Assembly: GCA_000442125.1 (NCBI GenBank)
Contig: KE546968.1
Coordinates: forward strand, 1,583,795-1,647,794
From: Opeltia flavorubescens
Taxonomy: Eukaryota; Ascomycota; Lecanoromycetes; Teloschistales; Teloschistaceae
Direction of reading: 5' to 3'
Length of the DNA stretch: 64,000 nucleotides
Positions 14,538 to 26,680 of this stretch are shown one piece after another. Under the pieces are notes generated by a model. It did not search any database. It was not told the DNA's origin and was given only the letters and a program-made list of their open reading frames with translations. The translations under genes and the position numbers were made by a program. Position 1 is the first letter of the stretch; each line of letters starts with the position of its first letter.

Positions 14538-16574
14538 CTATGTCCCAGGACATTTGGGGATTGGTTGCTTTGGATCTGGCGGATAGTACCTATGACAGAT
14601 TAGCATAACATACCGTTGGTCCGAAGGTTGGGACATACCAAGCAGCTACCGCAATGATGAAGTAAAGGACGAGCAGCAAGACCCCTTCCAGCCTGTTCGA
14701 CGTTAGAGTAATTTATCCTGTGATTTCTGGGTAGTCTTACCAATGAGATTCTCCGTCCTGGATGAGGTAATTAACCAAGAGAATAGAGACGAAGAGTAGA
14801 ATGATTTGGAAAGGGTCGAAGGCAAGATTCATGTCAGGGTTGTGTGTTCCCATAATCCATCCGAGTATGACGACAAAAGGAATAACCAGGAGTGCAATCT
14901 GCATGCTTGAACCGACGGCAACCCCAATGGCTAGATCCATCTTGTCTTTGATTGCCACTGTGACCGCTGTCGCATGTTCCGCGGCATTACCAACGATCGG
15001 CAGGAGGATGAGACCAACAAATGTACGAGGCAAAGGTCCGCATGGTTTTGTAATTGGATCGATGGCGTCTGTCATGAATTCCGCACAGATGCCTACTAGA
15101 GCAGTTGATATACCGAGTGTCAATAGCGCGGTGAGAAGACTGAGTTGTGGCTGTTCTCTCTCCTCTTCAGGTTCTCTCATCGGGGTCTCCTGTGCATTGG
15201 CACCTCCCATGGCTGCGGAGATTCCAGCACCCATCTGAGCTATGCCCCGATTGGCGTCACCTGCTCCAACCTTCGGGTTCCTCTTCACTCCCTTAGGGCT
15301 AGGTGCATTGTACATGGAAGCGTGGGTTCTGAGCTGGAAAATCAGATAGGCGGCATACACTAGCAGAAGTAGCACTGCAGTTCCTTGCGATAGCTTGGTG
15401 ACATTGGCCTCTTCGACTGCATCTGCGTAATAAAATCAGTAGAGTATTGATGCAGGGTCCAAGGTCAAATTACCGTCACCACCACTTGCGGCCCATGCTT
15501 CGAATGCAGCCGGAATCACCAAACTGGCAATGGCAAGGGCTAAAAGACTTGACGCAGTTTGTGCAACTGTTATGTTGAAATGCTGCTTGACGCGGTTGAG
15601 ACCTCCAAAAAAGAAACACATTCCCATCACCAGTAGCAGATTGGAGAGCATACTCCCAATTAAGGATTCTTGGACAATGTCGACTTTGTTCTGCGTAAGA
15701 GCAATTATAGAGACGATCAATTCTACTGCATTCCTATGCAACGTTAGCTGGGATTTTCTACGCTAAGAAAGGTTGTCACTCACCCAAATGTTGCATTCAG
15801 CAGACCACCCAACGTTTCTCCTGTGCGCAATGCGAGCTCCTCCGTCGCATAGCTCAGCATGGCAGCCAACGGTATGATGGCAATGAAGTTGATAACGAAG
15901 ATGCCTATGGGGTCGATATTGGTGAAATGAACACCAATTCCGACAGGAACCATAATCAATAAGATATTTATGGGAGAGTTGAAGAGGGTAGACTTCAGCT
16001 GGCCCACGAAGGTGAACGTCTGCTTTGGTTGCTTGGATTTCCCGGACTCTGTCCGTTCCACAGTTTGGGTTTCCGTTTTCTTCCTGTGGAATTTGTTCAG
16101 GACGCCGCCAAATCTTCGCTTCCTTGCACCTTCCTCCTCTTCAGGCTTGTTGTCCAAGATGATAGCCTCATCCTCTGGTATGACGGTGTTGCTTGTAGCT
16201 GTTCCCGAATCTTGACTCTTTTCGGTTTGCGCGGGGTCCTCAATCTCATCATTCATGGCAGGGAACGGCCCTCGTTTCGGCTGGGCAGGCATGGAGCTTG
16301 AGTGTGGCGGGCCAAGGAAATCCCTATTCTGTGACCTTCGGTTGAGCTCAACAGATGTTGGGATCTGATTGTCGGATTGATTGGTGCGTGTGCGATAGGC
16401 ATTTTCCTCATCTTCGGTGTTCAAAGTCCTCCGGGGAGTTCTTCTTCTAGCGAAAGGGTTGTAATTAGTCGGCTCGCCCTCTTCTTGGTACCAAGCTTGA
16501 TTGCGCGCCTGTGTACGATATTTGTCTGTCCACGATATCAATGCGATTGACACTTGAGATGGCGAATAGTGCAT
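14538..16574 (-). CDS. Ca2+/H+ exchanger of the CAX family (Vcx1-like), vacuolar membrane
   Basis: The exons (transcript order) are 16574-15784, 15733-15474, 15422-14741, 14692-14639 and 14589-14538, giving 612 residues. All four introns are about 50 bp. The protein should load cytosolic Ca2+ into the vacuole in exchange for protons. After a ~190-residue hydrophilic N-terminus it has about eleven hydrophobic helices. The two alpha repeats that line the ion path are clear: [17 protein letters not shown] (with [16 protein letters not shown]) and [17 protein letters not shown] (with [17 protein letters not shown]). An acidic/charged loop separates the halves, as in other CAX proteins. The end is [17 protein letters not shown] followed by a short tail across two small exons. 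Start uncertainty: an ATG at 16594 with a GTACGT donor could splice to an acceptor near 16523 and give an N-terminus beginning [11 protein letters not shown]. The gene diverges from IML1. Confidence 0.92.
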
Positions 16575-17799
16575 AGCTGAAAGTACGTACGCATGATGAT
16601 AGATCGGTGAGGGGAGGATTGCGCAAGAACGCGCGCAAAGTGATGTTACTTCTGTTGATAGTTAGACTTGCACACCCACATGGTGAAACAAGGCTGCAGT
16701 GGGGCTCGTGCAGACAACTGGTGAGGCTTACCGATCAGAATGGGGATTTCTGGAAGGGCTGGGCTGAAGTTGGGGGCGAATGTAGTTGGCAGTAGCGATT
16801 TGAGGCCGGCACAAGCGGTCGGTGGATAAAGGATGAGATCTGGGTGGATGATCTAGTTGAAGATGGAGAACTTATGGATGTGAGTAGCCGCTGCAGGTGT
16901 AATGCGTGCAACCGTCAGTTACACGACCAAAAAAAGATGAAGTTAAACCTGAAGATGGGAATGTTTTGTGTAGTAGGGGCAATTGAAGGCGCTAAACCCA
17001 AAACATACAGTTTCATGGAATCCTGGTTTTTAGACTGGCCAGCCACACTGCCACCTCAGCGAATGTAGCAGGAAATGAGGCTATTGGTGTAATAAGATCC
17101 AATGTGGATGTCTCAAAGACCGTTTCCAGCGGGATGGCAAATATATTGGCCCGAACGTCAAATGTGTGATGATGATGTTGATCTTGCCAGCGTGTCACCT
17201 TTAATCTTGTTTCGTGTTTTGACTCCCGAATGTACTGGGAAATTTGATCATTTGTAGGAAACGCAAGGTCGTTGCGCCCTGATCCTTCACACCCTTCTTC
17301 CCGAGCTGAGTGACAAGGCGCCCTGCAAGGCGTGACCGCTGCCCAGGCAACCCTGTCATTCGTCGCAGATATTAAAACACCCTCAACATTTCTTGATACC
17401 TTTGATTGAATGCATCGTAAGGTTCAATTCAAGATAGTAACAAGTAGGAAAAATGCTGTACACAACTTATTGAGTGCTGTGTCTGCGCTTGAGATAAGCT
17501 TCGCCAAGCACCCTGGCAGGCCCCGTTTGGTGCCCAGAATCTTGTTGGCACGAATAATCCGTCCCAGAACAACAGTCGCGTCCGCAATACGAACTCGGGT
17601 CCAGCTTCTTTAGCCTTACAATAATATACCGGAAGCTGTCCCACATGTGATACTTATCCGTAAATATGCACATGTCTTGGCGCTGTGCAACCCAAGACCG
17701 AACGAATCAAATCTATTCATTCCGCAGCATACTCATTAAACTTGCGTTATTCAGTAGCCCTTAGGCTTGAAAACCAATCTCTCAAATAGCATTGCACAT
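16575..17799. other. divergent intergenic region (exchanger and IML1 promoters)
   Basis: About 1.2 kb separates the two start codons, and both promoters must lie here. Small frames on both strands (for example 16844-17068 and 17410-17613) have no recognisable content. No tRNA or repeat was found. The plus-strand frame that becomes IML1 exon 1 is open from about 17767, but its first ATG is at 17800. Confidence 0.5.
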
Positions 17800-20700
17800 A
17801 TGCTGGCACACACTGAGAGTCAAGGAGGACTTCGCACCCATGAGCCTTTGCGCAATTCCACCCTTCGCCAGGTCGCCTCTACAGACGAGAACCCTGACGG
17901 TGGGGTCACACCCAACTCATGTCTTGTGCATTCGTCTCTATTCTCTAGCTCCCATGTAGGCGAGTACAAGCATTTCCAGAAGATCGTTAGACTAGGCATT
18001 TCAAATACAATTCCCATCACAACTCGTGCTTTATTGAGCTCGACAACCTTTCCCGAGAGCATCACCAAAGGCCGGCTGATCACGATAGAACTATCACCCG
18101 CCCCTAATGGCGCCACGCAAGGCCAATCTCGCAGCGGTAAAGAACGGGACGAGAGTTCAGCCTACGGACTCACGGATCGCACATACAAGCACCTATTCAC
18201 CACAGAGCCTCTGACCTCTGATCCGAATCCTGAGACGGAGGACGCACAGGTGAGAGCTCACCAGATCCATTTCATGGTCGTCTGTTGCTGATGAAGATCA
18301 GATCTTGATAAGCGCAACTGATGCTGCCCGATGCGGTTTGAAGCCCAGCTCTCAAGTCTTGGTGTCCACGGTATGGAAGTCAAACCCTTGCCCTACGAGA
18401 GACAGTAATGACCTCGTAGATTCATGACGAAGATTATCAAGCTTCCCATGTGGAAATCACCTTTCGAGATGAATATCTCTCTCGGAGTGACATGTGGCGG
18501 CTGGTTGTCTCAGAACTTGCCGGAAAGGTGGTCCAAAAAGGACAACGACTAGCTTTCATTGGTACTATCAAAGTACTCATCAAGAATATCTATGTCAAAG
18601 GTCAGAGAGTACAGTCAGCCTTTTTCTCCGCCTCCACCAAGCCAGTCTTCAGAAGCGAGTCGGCACGTTACGTTCTATTCATTCAGATGTCCAAGGAAAT
18701 GTGGGACTTCGATACTGATGGCTCTGGCCAGATCATGTTTGACAAAGTCGTCAATGGATTCTTGCCAGATCTTTTCAAGCGTTGGCAGCAGATCACCGCC
18801 CGTCATCTCGTGACCATTGTCATGTTCACTAGACTTGAATTCGAACAGGGACCGCTGAGAGGCCCACTCAACTTGAGCACGCTAGCTGCGGAGCAAATTG
18901 CTATCAGCTCCTTCCCGTCCCAAGACTTTTACCGAGTCGTGGTCAGCGACATGCCTAGCGGAGACTGGTCGGACATCTTGGTGCAGCTAAAGAAAGAATT
19001 TCGGACATTTCTTCGAGACATATCTACTCGCATACTGAATGCTGAAGGTTCCGAACAGACGAAGAATGACGTACCGCGTGTGCCAGACGATATACCATCA
19101 CCCACGATTACCGGCCATCCAGTGCCTGCCTCGCGGGGCAATATTCTGGAGGCCGTGAACTTGGCTTCTTCCCAGTTCTCCTGCGATTACGTTGACAGGG
19201 ATTTGGTGAGAACAGGGATTTCGGTCATCGTCATAACACCAGGGACTGGATTGTTCGAAGTCGAATATGATTTACTCGCGAAAATTACTGACAACCTTAT
19301 TGAGAACGGCGTCGGGATCGACCTTGTCTGTCTTTCTAGACTTCCTCTGCATTCGGTACCTTTATTTAAATATCGACCACCCCAATCACAGCCGTTGAAA
19401 ACTCTTCCATCCAGCTCTGATCAACCGCGAGAGGCACGCGCTACGCTTGCCAAGGATCATCGCATGATCTACGATCGACCGCCTAATTTTCAAGATGCAA
19501 GCTTGCATGGCAGCTTTGGATCAAGTCTCGGACCTAGCCGCGGAGCATCTGACTTTGTTTGGCGATATGCAATACCACACTGGGTTGATGTTTCCTTTTG
19601 GACTACACCTTCGGACGAGACTCTAGGACTCTCGCTAAGTTTCCGAAAAGGCCGCCGGACGTCCCAGCCCGAAGCACGGCGGAACAGAAAGGCATTCATA
19701 CCGAGGGTGCGAATGTACGAGCTTCAAATGATGGGCATCACGGAGAATCCGATCAATCAGATTCGCTTGCCGTACTTATCAAAAACGACTACAGCCACGG
19801 CTCGAGGGTCTTCAGCTCCCTTACTGTTACCCGATCCGACGCCCCCAGACCGCCGAATACCGGTCAGAGGACATCTTGTGTCAAGGAAATCGGCTGATAC
19901 GAGAACTGCGTCTCAACCTGGTTCAGTCGCTTCTACAGGGAGCTTCTCTATAGCACGATCAAAGCCTCAATATCGATGGATGGACGAGTATGATCAAAGA
20001 CTCTTCCAACCTCCATGGAAACGTCAGCGGGCTATCAAGGGAGCCCAGCAATCCGGGCGCCTTCTATCCACATTAGATCACAACAGACGGCGCGATCGCA
20101 TGATTTCAACCTCTGGCGGCTCGATTGCAGCAAGTAATAGCCAGGTAAGCAGCATGCGGGATATGGGATTCAATGTGAAACCTGTTCGTTCGGAGAAGAT
20201 GGATGTATCTCAAACTACAGGTTCGACAAGTCGTCCAGCTGCCATCTCTTCTACCTCGAATGCACCAAACTTGAAATCACCGAAAATATCGCGACAGATA
20301 AGTCTTGGCTTGCGAGGAATCGGTGTCAACATGCCTAAAGCTACAGCGAGCACTGAAGTGTCCATTGCACATGCTAAACCAGCTTCTGCCACCGTGCAGC
20401 GTCAGCAAGCGCAAGGGAAATCGAAGAGTGTTTTCAACAATACTTCGAAGCCCTTACTTGCATCAAAGTCACAACATGGGGAAGGGGAAACCCAAGACAC
20501 GTTCGACGCGGACAGATTGTCTGCTGTATCAAACCAGAGTAACGAATTATCTGCTCGACCGATCCCCATACGAAACCCTACCGAGATTCGAATCTCCTCT
20601 GAACATGAGAGTTCTCAACCAGTCGGCTTGGAAAACTCAGCAAGGCTTGCAATAGGTCCTAATCGAGGCTTGGTGGCAACTGAAGGGTTTCATCCAGTAT

Positions 20701-23318
20701 CATCACAGGAAGCTGACCAGTCCAAGGATGAGCAGCTACCTCAGATGTCGCCAAGCAGCGCTATGGCGCCATGGCTAACCGTTGTCAACCCTTCAAATCC
20801 TAAGAGGGTAGAGTCTAACTCTGCTTCCCGCCTCGGTCGCTGGCAGCATATTTTCCCTAAGAAGTTAAGAGCATCCAAGTTCAAATGGAAGTCCCTTTGT
20901 TCTCCTGCTGCAGTCCCATTGACTACTGAAGAGTTTCCATCTGCCGACGAACTTATGATGGACTACGAATCTTCTATCCACAACGTATACCTCCCCATCA
21001 ATGATGAGCTCCTGGAACAGCCTCGGTCACAAGACTGGCTGTTAAGAGAGTTGGTTGCCTTCCGCTTTTCACAGGGTTTCCAAGTGGTCGTTGGGTCTCG
21101 ACTTGCGGATGCGATATACCTGCCCCAATTCGAACGGTTCAGCATCTTTGATGACACCGAGCTTGCTAAGACTGATACCACAATCGTGATGAGCAGGGGT
21201 AGTATAATCCACAAAATTTCAGCCGTTAAGTCTGATCAGGTAGAAGTGGAGTGCTTAATAAGGCGAACGGTTGCTGCTCACCACAAGATTGAGTCAATGA
21301 ATTCGAATGTGTATAAGCCAATGATTCGTACGATGCTTGCGGAAGAATACGTCGTGCAGAACATCCCCATTAATCCTGGACACCACAGTTCTGACTGGAG
21401 CCTGATCGACACACGCATAGCAGGTCACCCAAAGCAAGATCTCGACGATTACGGCGAAGACCTTCGAATATGGCGGGCTAGATTTATTCTCGTCCCTGTC
21501 AACCCATCTTCGAGCACGCGACGCCCTCTACAGCCATTGAATGAGGACAATGAGGAGGAGCTCCGGCTCGAAGGGATCAGAAAATTGACACAGATCTGGC
21601 AGCGCTTCCGTCACATACCACCTTCGGAGCGCCGCTTTCAGGCTCCGTTGCGGAAACGTAAGGATACTAATCCATTGGACATCATGTATCAAACGAGGAA
21701 CCCCTCCGCTATTGTTGCAGCGGAGAAGGAAAATTTGGGAGAAGATGTTTCGACTGGAAAGCCAGTGCAGTTGTTGCCGGAGTCAGAGCTCCTTCAAAGA
21801 ACAAATGTGAACCTGCAGGTATTGGCACAAACGATCCAAGGCGACAAAGGTGTTAGGATGAGAGACAGACGATGGCACTGGCGGCTGCATTACAATTGCT
21901 TCATTGGATATGAGCTTACTTCCTGGCTGCTGCAAAATTTCCGTGACATCGATACGAGAGAGGAAGCAGTCGAGCTTGGGAATGAGCTGATGGAGAATGG
22001 TCTATTCCAGCACGTAGAGCAACGGCATAATTTCCGTGACGGTAATTACTTTTACCAAGTGGCAAGTGAGTATCGATCGGCGCGACCAGAATCGAGAAAC
22101 ACATGGTTCGGAACAAGGAAAGCAGATAAGGTTCCATCGACGCCCCTCTCAGAAGGACATGATCAGGAATCCCCTAAGGCTCCTGCGTCGCGATCGAGCT
22201 TTGCAAGTGATGATCCGGAGAACATGTCGTCAACACCCACTGCGAGTCGACAGCGACTTGGCGTAGCACTTAGCAAATCACTGCTCTATGATGTAGACCA
22301 TCGCAAGAGATCTTACCGACCTGAGCTTATCACTCTTCATTACGACCGCGTGCACAATCCTGACAATTGTTACCATATCCGTATCGATTGGATGAACGCG
22401 ACATCGAAGCTTATCGAAGACGCAATCGTATCATGGGCTACCACGGTTGACAGATTTGGTCTAAGACTCGTCGAAGTGCCACTGGCTGAGGCATCAACAA
22501 TTACCAGTGTACACCCATTCAGGGCGCCAGCATTGGTCAAGCTCGCGAAAAGCCCTCCGCCAGAGCAGCCTCAAACTTATTTCGACGCCACCTCATTTAC
22601 ACCTCAAGCGAAGACAGAGAAACATTTCTACCAGAAAGCTCTGATGAAGAAGTTTAGCTTTGTCTTGGATTTTGAGGCTGCAAGTGACTTTCCAGCGGAT
22701 GTTGATGTGACGTACTCATGGGGGAAACCTGACTACAAGTATCCTCAGTACATCCACCGATCGGGGACCGTGCTTGCTCAGATCACGGATGAAGGCGATT
22801 TCCTTCTTCTCGCGAATAGACTATACAATAATCGCAATGCCCCGCCGCAAGATTCCGGACGCTCAGCAGGTTCGGATGACCAAAGCAACACAAGCGCTCC
22901 GAACATGTACAGCGCCACACGCAGCAGCAGGCATCGAGGATCACCTCATGTATCCCCATACGGCTCGCCGCTTTTCCGCGCAACGGCCGACATGTCACCG
23001 GCCTCTAGAGCAGCTAGACCGGCCTCTTCGTTCGGAACGGCCGAAGAAATCAAGAGGGAGGTCGAGACCTTCTGTGCCGATGGAGCGGCATTAGACAAGT
23101 TTTACAACGATGTCCTAAGCAAGAATTCGACGCCGGCGATGGGTACTCCTAGTACCAACACGGTGATGATGGAGAGTAGCATTCCGACATTGGGTTTACC
23201 GCCGAGTCTGGTGGATCGTGGGAGGTCCCCAGCGCCTGAGGCGAGAAAGGCGAAGACGAGGATTGTCGGTGGGGAGAGCCCGAGGCCGGTTGCAGGTGGT
23301 GATTCTAGTCATGCATGA
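17800..23318 (+). CDS. iml1: Iml1 (DEPDC5 orthologue), GATOR1/SEACIT subunit of the SEA complex
   Basis: The exons are 17800-18249, 18302-18370 and 18420-23318, giving 1805 residues, the usual size for filamentous fungi. Iml1 is the GTPase-activating subunit of SEACIT/GATOR1 at the vacuole. It turns TORC1 down when amino acids are scarce and is needed for autophagy. The core Iml1 region begins DEYLSRSDMWRL and continues FIGTIKVLIKNIYVKGQ (~185-235), then FRSESARYVLFIQMSKEMWD, SGQIMFDKVVNGFLPDLF and LTIVMFTR-type text. A Ser-rich middle follows (~500-830). A DEP domain is clear at ~1300-1390 (RRWHWRLHYNCFIGYELTSW, then NLFQHVEQRHNFRDG-like). The C-terminal domain (~1450-1620) has KKFSFVLDFEAASDFP. 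The N-terminal ~150 residues are less conserved and the start is the first ATG in frame. Exon 2 (69 bp) was placed by phase and canonical GTGAGA/GTATGG donors. Confidence 0.92.
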
Positions 23319-24087
23319 CACGATATTATGTTTTCTCATGTGAATTCATTCATATAGAGGCGAATTTACATGGTGATCGAAGAAGATCGGTGGTTGTCAC
23401 CCGCTCAGATGGCGTAGATATCATGTAGCTCTATCTTTACGGCATGAGTGAGAGCATGCATGAATAATAAAGAACGATGCTACTACGTAATATGCCACTA
23501 CTCTTGAACAACTTATGGAAAGTTAAACTCGGTGTAATGGGCATCACGAGTGTTGTAGACAGTCGCTACGGAGGCGTTGAGATTTCAATCCCGTCATCCC
23601 TCTCTTGTCACCTCTTTCCCATCAGATAGATGTCGTCCTCAATATCTCTGGCAGATGCGCAGACGATCACCATGGATCGCGCTTGCCGCTTCACGTGGCG
23701 CAATCCGCCTTGCTTTAGCGGCCGGACTTTCAGAGCTCAAGCTCCGAGACTCTGCCTACCAACAACACACATTGACATTCAATAATGAAGAGCTCAGATC
23801 GAGACTAAAGAGTTTGAGAGCTCCATCTCGTGCTTCAGCCCATTTCAGCCATGAACTTCGATTCGAAGATCAAGGATGGTTTGATATCCTTATCTATGAA
23901 TCGAGTTCCGCGGGTCCTGGTCGAATTTCCGTCCCGCCAAAGTTTCAACGCCGTCCTATGAACCGCTCAACCGACGTGCTGTCATTGTGGCGTTTCCCGT
24001 TTCCTTGGTGATGCTAGGCCTATAAAGATGACCTCGTACGACCTCCCGATTGCGGCTGTTGGTCCCTGCGAACGAGGTGATCTTACA
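23319..24087. other. intergenic stretch between IML1 and the carboxylesterase
   Basis: This stretch should hold the IML1 3' UTR and the esterase promoter. A 144-codon plus frame (23577-24011) is Arg/Ser-rich without domains, and I take it as chance. A TATA-like element lies at 24021. Confidence 0.5.
24021..24027 (+). promoter_or_regulatory. TATA-like element of the carboxylesterase gene
   Basis: TATAAAG lies 61 bases upstream of the preferred start codon at 24088. This spacing suits the second ATG (24088) better than the upstream in-frame ATG at 24028, which would leave almost no 5' UTR. Confidence 0.45.
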
Positions 24088-25833
24088 ATGTTGCTCCCAT
24101 TGCTGCTGTGTCTGTTTGACCTTTGCATTATTGCTGTCTGGGGTCAACCCCAGGCCCAAGGCTCTCAGGTCGGCCCACACAATTTCTGGCCTACTGTCAA
24201 CCTTGGCTATGCGCGATATCGGCCTATCGACTTGAACTACACCGGACAGTATTACAATTTCTCCAACATTCGATACGCAGCCCCGCCCATCGGTAACCTT
24301 CGGTGGCGAGCTCCTCAAGAACCGCTCAGGGACCGTAACCGCATTGGCGATGGCTCTCTGGGCTTCATCTGTCCACAAGCCGGTCCCTTGTGGTTCACTG
24401 AGGGAAATGCCGCTTTGGGAAACCTCTCTGCTGTCATACCACCCGCTGCATCTAGTCAGGCAGAGAATGAAGACTGTCTCTTCTTAGATGTGATAGCTCC
24501 AACCAAATCCTTCCCATCTAGATATGAAAGGAAGAAACCACTTGTTCCCGTTCTCGTCAACATACATGGTGGTGGATTTTGGATTGGTGAGAAAAGGGCG
24601 CTGTATCCACCTAATGGACTCTTCAAAGCCGCCAACAACGATGTCATCTATGTCTCAATCAACTACAGGGTACTTTGCCCCTTTTCAGAGATTTCATGGA
24701 ATATCTAGAACTGACTGGAATAGCTTGCTGCTTTTGGTTTTCTTTCACATTTGACGCCATCCTCTTCAAATGTGACAACTCCAAATGCGGGATTGTTGGA
24801 TCAGCGCTTTGCTCTCAAATGGGTGCAGAAACATATCCACCGTTTTGGCGGGGATCCACGTCAAGTCACTATCATTGGAGAATCGGCTGGCGGTGCTTCC
24901 GTTTTGTATCAAACGACAGCTTATGGTGGCGCGAGAGAGACCAACCTCTTCATCCGAGGCATCTCACAAAGCCCAGCCCCCCTTTTGGCAGACCCAGTGT
25001 CCCCGAGATTAGGTGCAAATTTGTTTCTCAAATATGCTGGTGTCACGAGCGTTGACGCCGCGCGAAAGCTACCGACCAAAGTCCTGCAGCAGGCGAACAT
25101 GAAAGCGCAAAGTGCGATACNATTCAATACAGATTACTTTGGGCCCATCATTGACGGGGATTTTATCGTTGATCTTTTACCACGAGCGTATCGTCGGGGT
25201 AAATTCAATAAGAATGTTCAGATCATTACATCCGACAACCAAAACGAGTCGCGATTTCTGGGAAATCAGAGCATCGAAACAAACGCAGACTTCAACAACT
25301 GGGTCGAAGTCAACTTTCCTTCAGCCCCAAATAGTATTCGTCAACAGATCATCAATCAGATTTACCCGCCAGTGTACGACGGCTCGCTGCCCTACACCAA
25401 CCCACAAGAACGTAGCGACCTCGCGGTCAATGAATATTTCATCAAATGTAATACCATCAGCGTTGCAGAAGCATACGGCAATCAGACGTATAATTACATC
25501 TTCGCCGTGCCACCGGCGATTCATGCTCAAGACTTGGCATATACTTACAACCCTAATGATCCTACACCTAACTTTCTCCCAACAATCGCAACCAACTTGC
25601 AACAGTATCTGGTCAACTTCGTTCTAAAGGGTGATCCGAATGGGCAAGGATTACCAGCATGGCCGGTGTATGGACACACAGCGGCGGCAATCAATTTCAC
25701 TGCGAATGGAATTACGGAGACTGTATCAGACTCTGCCAACAGTCGATGTGCCTTCTGGAACCAAGCCGACTACTTCCCGAAGCCACAAGAACGAGTATCG
25801 GGAGGCTCTGAAGAGTTGAGGATACGGAAATAG
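24088..25833 (+). CDS. secreted type-B carboxylesterase/lipase (alpha/beta hydrolase)
   Basis: The exons are 24088-24669 and 24724-25833, giving 563 residues. The protein hydrolyses carboxylic esters and its natural substrate is unknown. Starting at 24088, the N-terminus MLLPLLLCLFDLCIIAVWG is a good signal peptide. The ATG at 24028 would hide it behind 20 polar residues. Family marks are IRYAAPPIGNLRWRAPQEP, EDCLFLDV, oxyanion-hole VNIHGGGFWIG, and the nucleophile elbow GESAGG with Ser ~248. The probable acid Glu is in NQNESRFLG (~369), and the catalytic His is in PAIHAQDLAYTY (~466). The 54-bp intron falls just before LAAFGFLS, and GLLDQRFALKWVQKHI follows it. Several N-glycosylation sequons are present. 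One N at 25121 leaves one residue undefined. The next gene lies about 850 bases downstream on the same strand. Confidence 0.92.
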
Positions 25834-26680
25834 GCCGTGATAGATTATAGATCATCGAAGAATGTTTCACCGACGATTTTCGCACATCTTATTGCGATTC
25901 ATTCCTAACCGGAATTCCAGCTTCTGCCCATGTATGTCTCGGACCTTGAGCTCTTTGCGCAAAGTTACGTCATATGAGGACATCTCAGATCTTCAAAGCG
26001 TGGAGGGTATTAATTCGTTGATGGTGTTCCTGTGCGCGTATTGGTGCGCTTCAGCAGCCAGCTGATAGCGTAATGATAGAAAGATACTTTGTACCTGCCG
26101 TTGGTGGCGCAATGCGCTTTCGGACAGGTCCATAAATGGATTGGTGCGGGCCTGAAAGGATCTCGCGCTGCGGGAACATCACCGTTAACCTCCAAGCGGT
26201 CGTCGACTCTTCGCACTTCATCATTGGTGCTATCAGCCTAGGCGAAGCTTGTTCAGCAGCTACCGAATAGTGAAAATGCAATTGTACACGCGATGAGGCT
26301 TTTTATCCATCCAGTTGTTGGAAATGCCCATCCAGCTCTCATCTAGCGCCAGCTAAAATTGCTCCATCCTCTGTGCTCCCACACTACTCCTTCTAGGTCA
26401 CCACCACCATGACCAAGTACGGCTCGGAGATCGTCACGGATTATCTGTTCTTGTTCAGAGCGTGCGCACCTTATGGAGTACGGCTTCCGAGCTAGCTAGC
26501 CACAGATTCCTTCACCCGGCTACTTCTACCACCAACATGGGATGAAAGAAGGCCATCGTTCGTGGTCGATCATCTTGGACAGGCGCAATCCGCACCCAGC
26601 GACCACCGTATAACATAATTACCCTTGATCTATCCACGCATGCCGGTCCTCCTCCCACAACACCCATTGGCGCCAGAGTA
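25834..26680. other. intergenic stretch upstream of the rhodopsin-domain gene
   Basis: No gene, RNA or repeat is supported. Short frames at 25862-26065 (plus) and 26010-26281 (minus) show no family content. The promoter of the gene starting at 26681 must lie in the right half. Confidence 0.5.

Noticed and set aside
23577-24011. 144-codon plus-strand frame upstream of the esterase
   Set aside because: No domain, Arg/Ser-rich composition, and it ends just before the esterase TATA-like element. It is most likely chance in a promoter region.
24028-24087. Upstream in-frame ATG as start of the carboxylesterase
   Set aside because: It would place 20 polar residues before a clear signal peptide and almost touch the TATA-like element. 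The ATG at 24088 fits both better.
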